This document shows, piece by piece, positions 43,275 to 45,569 of a stretch of 45,569 nucleotides of DNA. Below the pieces are notes generated by a model. That model made no database searches. It saw only the letters and a list, made by a program, of their open reading frames with translations, and had not been told where the DNA came from. Where the stretch lies: NCBI GenBank assembly GCA_017540265.1, contig JAFYBJ010000005.1, forward strand, positions 1 to 45,569, given 5' to 3'. Both the position numbers and the translations under genes were made by a program. Each line of letters opens with the position of its first letter. Positions within the stretch are counted from its first letter, which is position 1. The DNA comes from Lachnospiraceae bacterium. GTDB taxonomy: Bacteria > Bacillota > Clostridia > Lachnospirales > Lachnospiraceae.

Positions 43275-43972
43275 CACTTTGCTCTCCTTATATCCTTTAT
43301 GACAGCATCAAGTCCGTCATAGCTCTTAACATTCTTTGCTTCCCAAAACGCCCTGTTCCTGAAGCCTCTGTTAAGTATAAAAGCCTTATATCCCGTCTTT
43401 GCGGCGAGTTCAAACTCATTTTCAGTATCACCCACTATGAAGATCTCCGCATCCGGATATTCCTTCTTAAGAACTGTTACAGCTTTTTCCTTATCCGCAG
43501 CGGCCTTTGCCGGATCGGCAACTATCACATAATCTGCAAAACCAAGTATGTTAAGTCTCTTTAACTCGCCCTCAAGGCCTCCTCTGTTACGCCTTGCCGT
43601 AAGAAAAACCACACCGCATTCAGAAAAAAACGTATTTAAGAAATTTATGGAATCAGCATAAAGCTTATCCTCCGAAAGATAAATATCCTGCTCAACCTTA
43701 TCCTTCCATTTTTCTGAAATCCTTTTTGCGCAATCCGGTGTAAGCCCCAGAATATCCGTAAGATAATCTCTGCCACTCTTTCCCGACGCCTTATAATCCA
43801 TGAATGAGGCACCGTCAAACTGAGCTTTTATATCATCGGTATACTGAAGTTCCTCATTCCAGAGAAGTTCCTCCATTACAGTAACATGACGACCTGCACT
43901 GTCAATAAGAGTACCGTCCAGATCTGTCACAATTATCCTTTTTTTTAAATAATCTTCCCTGTTGTAGCTCAT
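43274..43972 (-). CDS. HAD-superfamily phosphatase
   Basis: 232 aa. Motif I is TDLDGTLIDS at ~16-25, motif II FLTARRN, and motif IV FIVGDTENEFELA; the cap lies between I and II. This is a Cof/GmhB-like or phosphoglycolate-phosphatase-like soluble enzyme. The gene is coupled to the ATP-grasp gene by an ATGA overlap, suggesting a shared pathway, for example removing phosphate from a small metabolite before or after ligation. The substrate cannot be read from sequence. Confidence 0.85.
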   Translation of the reverse strand: MSYNREDYLKKRIIVTDLDGTLIDSAGRHVTVMEELLWNEELQYTDDIKAQFDGASFMDYKASGKSGRDYLTDILGLTPDCAKRISEKWKDKVEQDIYLSEDKLYADSINFLNTFFSECGVVFLTARRNRGGLEGELKRLNILGFADYVIVADPAKAAADKEKAVTVLKKEYPDAEIFIVGDTENEFELAAKTGYKAFILNRGFRNRAFWEAKNVKSYDGLDAVIKDIRRAK

Positions 43973-44940
43973 CTTACCGTGATCTCCTTATATACCCTGA
44001 GTACCGTCTTTACACTCTCATCATACTCAAGCCAGCCGGGATCTACCATATCATCAAGTATCCAGGCAAGCAATGCTCTCACGACATCAAAGCCTGCAGC
44101 TGCTGAAAGTCCCGTTCCGGCAGCAAGTCTGAGATTTACATCCATAACCAGCCATTCATCCCCGCGTTTTACAAACTGGATATTAAATACCGGCGGAAAA
44201 GGAAGCAGTTCCGTAAAGCGGTTCACAACCGCCTCGATCTGCGGCTCCTTTCTAAACCTCGCCTTTGTACATACACCGCACTTTGCCTCCAGCCTCTCCC
44301 TGACTATGGTATGACATTCAAAGCCGTCATAAAAACACTCGGCCGTGACTTCTTCAAGGACTCCTGCACGGCTCCCAAGCCCTGTACAATCCTGCTGTAT
44401 CACATATTTGTCAAAGTACTTCCGGTCAAGGCGTTTTATATCTGCACCTTTTATGCGCCTTGCTCCCATTGAACCAAAACCGGACTTATCCTTTATGAAA
44501 TATGTTTTATTATCTTTTACATCCTCCGGCGCTATTATCGGGATAGTAGGTATATCACAGCTGTTGCAATAATCGTGGAGCTTTATTTTTTGATTAAGTG
44601 TCCTGGCCGTCCTTACCAACGGTGCGGCTGATTTTATCCCCATTGAGGCAAACTGCTTTAAATCCGCAGCAAAATATGACTGTTCCCAGGGGATAAGCGG
44701 TATGATAGCGTTTATACAGTTGCTTTTAAGTATACGGTACATCTGATCAGCATAGCCCTTACTCTTTACAGGCGGTACCATGATAAAATGATCAGCCAAT
44801 GTCGAAGAAGCCACCAGCTCTTCAGGATTTGTATCTGTTATATAAAGTTCGATCCGGTCATCATAAAAAAGCCTGACCTTTTCTGCGATCTGCCAGGCTG
44901 ACCCAGTCCCTCCGGCTGTTATAAGCAATTTCTTTTTCAT
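43969..44940 (-). CDS. ATP-grasp ligase (CarB/PylC-like)
   Basis: 323 aa. An N-terminal Rossmann-like domain (LLITAGGTGSAW, then YITDTNPEEL) leads into the ATP-grasp fold: TYFIKDKSGFGSMGARR forms the nucleotide-binding loop, and WLVMDVNLRLAAGTGLS is the metal-binding strand with conserved Asp, Asn and Arg. Such enzymes join a carboxylate to an amine using ATP. This is the first gene of the operon. It has no Shine-Dalgarno sequence, and its ATG is seven bases from a consensus -10. An amide decoration of a uronic or amino sugar is a reasonable guess. Confidence 0.85.
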   Translation of the reverse strand: MKKKLLITAGGTGSAWQIAEKVRLFYDDRIELYITDTNPEELVASSTLADHFIMVPPVKSKGYADQMYRILKSNCINAIIPLIPWEQSYFAADLKQFASMGIKSAAPLVRTARTLNQKIKLHDYCNSCDIPTIPIIAPEDVKDNKTYFIKDKSGFGSMGARRIKGADIKRLDRKYFDKYVIQQDCTGLGSRAGVLEEVTAECFYDGFECHTIVRERLEAKCGVCTKARFRKEPQIEAVVNRFTELLPFPPVFNIQFVKRGDEWLVMDVNLRLAAGTGLSAAAGFDVVRALLAWILDDMVDPGWLEYDESVKTVLRVYKEITVR

Positions 44941-44947
44941 GCTATCT

Positions 44948-44977
44948 ATTATACTGTAAAAAGCCCTGTTATTACAA
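44948..44977 (-). promoter_or_regulatory. Main promoter of the glycan operon
   Basis: On the minus strand a perfect -10 TATAAT (44948-44953) lies 18 bases from -35 TTGTAA (44972-44977). An imperfect inverted repeat CCTGT...ACAGG (44965-44983) spans the -35 and could be an operator. Seven bases separate the -10 from the ATG at 44940, so the transcript should begin at or one base before the start codon. Confidence 0.65.
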
Positions 44978-45009
44978 TACAGGAAGCATTTTTTGACTGC
45001 TATAATGAT

Positions 45010-45037
45010 AAGACCCCCCGCATATGCGGAGGGTCTT
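45010..45037 (-). terminator. Terminator of the surface-protein gene
   Basis: The stem AAGACCC...GGGTCTT with an inner CCGCATATGCGG palindrome forms a nearly perfect 28-base hairpin (one mismatch), 23 bases beyond the surface-protein stop. The following bases on the minus strand (ATCATTATAG) are AU-rich but not a pure U-tract. It separates that gene from the glycan operon. Confidence 0.75.
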
Positions 45038-45060
45038 GTATTACACTAAATCATGGTATA

Positions 45061-45569
45061 TCAGATACTCATCTCTTCCTCTTTTTTCTTTACCGCAAGA
45101 AGTGCCAGTCCTGCAAGTACGCCTATTGCTGCAAATACTGCAGATGCGGTCTCATTCACACCGGTTCCGGGAACACTGTCAAGTCCGCTTCCGGGTGCGC
45201 TTGCCCATACGCTTTCGGTATAGCTGAGGAATTCGCCTTCATCGTCAAATACTGCTGCACGGATCACATAACCTTCATCGCTTTCCTTTACAACGTATTT
45301 GTTGTTATTCTCACCGATTATGTTCTCCCAGTTGTCGCTGGTATCATCAGAAGCCTTCCTCTGCCACTGATAAACATCCTTATCTTCGCTTCCGCTGTTG
45401 TCACTGTCATCGGAAGATGTCTTTATTACATCGCCCTTCTTTGCCTTCTTCTTTGCGGCAGGTGTAGGTGTGGCAGTGGGCGCTGCGGTAGGTGTAGGCT
45501 CAGCCGTAATGACCGTGGTATCCGTAGGCGCAGGCGTTGCCGTAGGTGCCGGCGTAGGTGTGGGTGTGA
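45061..45569 (-). CDS. C-terminal part of a sortase-anchored surface protein (partial)
   Basis: The frame is open to the right window edge, so the N-terminus is missing; about 168 codons are present. In order they show a Thr-Pro/Ala repeat linker, a Lys-rich stretch, and an Ig-like module with YQWQRK and KYVVKESDEGYVIRA. An LPXTG-like sorting motif VPGTG follows, then a hydrophobic helix and the positive tail KKKEEEMSI. This is the architecture of a wall-anchored protein. A GTG at 45267 is internal and not the true start. It is read in the same direction as the glycan operon but closed by its own terminator. Confidence 0.85.
   Translation of the reverse strand, partial: TPTPTPAPTATPAPTDTTVITAEPTPTAAPTATPTPAAKKKAKKGDVIKTSSDDSDNSGSEDKDVYQWQRKASDDTSDNWENIIGENNNKYVVKESDEGYVIRAAVFDDEGEFLSYTESVWASAPGSGLDSVPGTGVNETASAVFAAIGVLAGLALLAVKKKEEEMSI

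Noticed and set aside
44993-45006. Plus-strand TTGACT and TATAAT suggesting a promoter
   Set aside because: The two hexamers are only two bases apart, and no plus-strand gene follows; the stretch overlaps the end of the surface-protein transcript.
1-45569. tRNA, rRNA, CRISPR arrays, insertion sequences or prophage genes
   Set aside because: I saw no cloverleaf, no repeat-spacer array, no transposase or integrase motif and no terminal inverted repeats anywhere in the window.

Overview
The window looks like chromosome from a Firmicute of the Clostridia, most likely a Lachnospiraceae relative (Butyrivibrio-like). This rests on the moderate GC content, heavy use of ATA, AGA/AGG and AAG codons, clear Shine-Dalgarno sequences within the operons, Gram-positive type glycan enzymes, and a neighbouring wall protein with a Thr-Pro linker, an Ig-like module and an LPXTG-like VPGTG sorting signal. 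The genus is inference; no RNA gene is present to fix it.

Almost the whole window is one surface-glycan biosynthesis locus read on the minus strand, from about 44940 down to 147: 38 minus-strand genes plus one plus-strand acetyltransferase gene (18326-18868). Genes are packed with ATGA, GTGA or TAATG stop/start overlaps, and no gene-free stretch exceeds about 150 bases. The locus is bounded on the right by a terminator (45010-45037) that closes the surface-protein gene and a promoter at 44948-44977. On the left it is bounded by a hairpin (97-122) and a tetranucleotide repeat (1-28).

Right half (44940 to 18872): ATP-grasp ligase, HAD phosphatase, UDP-galactopyranose mutase (Glf), PseB, PseG-like protein, a GT2, a three-domain GNAT/acyltransferase-3/GtrA fusion, a UDP-glucuronate 4-epimerase-like enzyme, a WecE-type transaminase, a run of GT4-type transferases, a GtrB + GtrII pair, a GNAT, a DUF2334 deacetylase, a DUF5672 protein and several polytopic membrane proteins. 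Left half (18209 to 147): two PglK-like ABC flippases, a GT4, two large GT-C-like proteins, three GT2 proteins (two with C-terminal membrane anchors like polyprenyl-phosphate sugar synthases), an FdtA-type ketoisomerase, a Wzy-like polymerase, a GT10 fucosyltransferase-family enzyme, a DUF6056-like membrane protein, an MBOAT acyltransferase and an FkbH-like protein.

Taken together, cytoplasmic enzymes make UDP- and dTDP-linked sugars (Galf, probably GalA, 4-amino-4,6-dideoxyGal, and possibly a Pse-like or 3-amino sugar). About fifteen cytoplasmic transferases build a lipid-linked oligosaccharide, ABC flippases export it, a Wzy-like protein may polymerise it, and GT-C, GtrB/GtrII and MBOAT/AT3 enzymes decorate it outside the membrane. 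The initiating phosphoglycosyltransferase, dTDP-glucose synthesis genes and PseI/PseF are not in the window.

The points most worth a second look are: promoters whose -10 boxes lie 7-9 nt from start codons without Shine-Dalgarno sequences (candidate leaderless mRNAs); the single opposite-strand gene inserted in the operon; the GNAT-AT3-GtrA fusion; the incomplete Pse and FdtA pathways; and the ATP-grasp/HAD pair that begins the operon.
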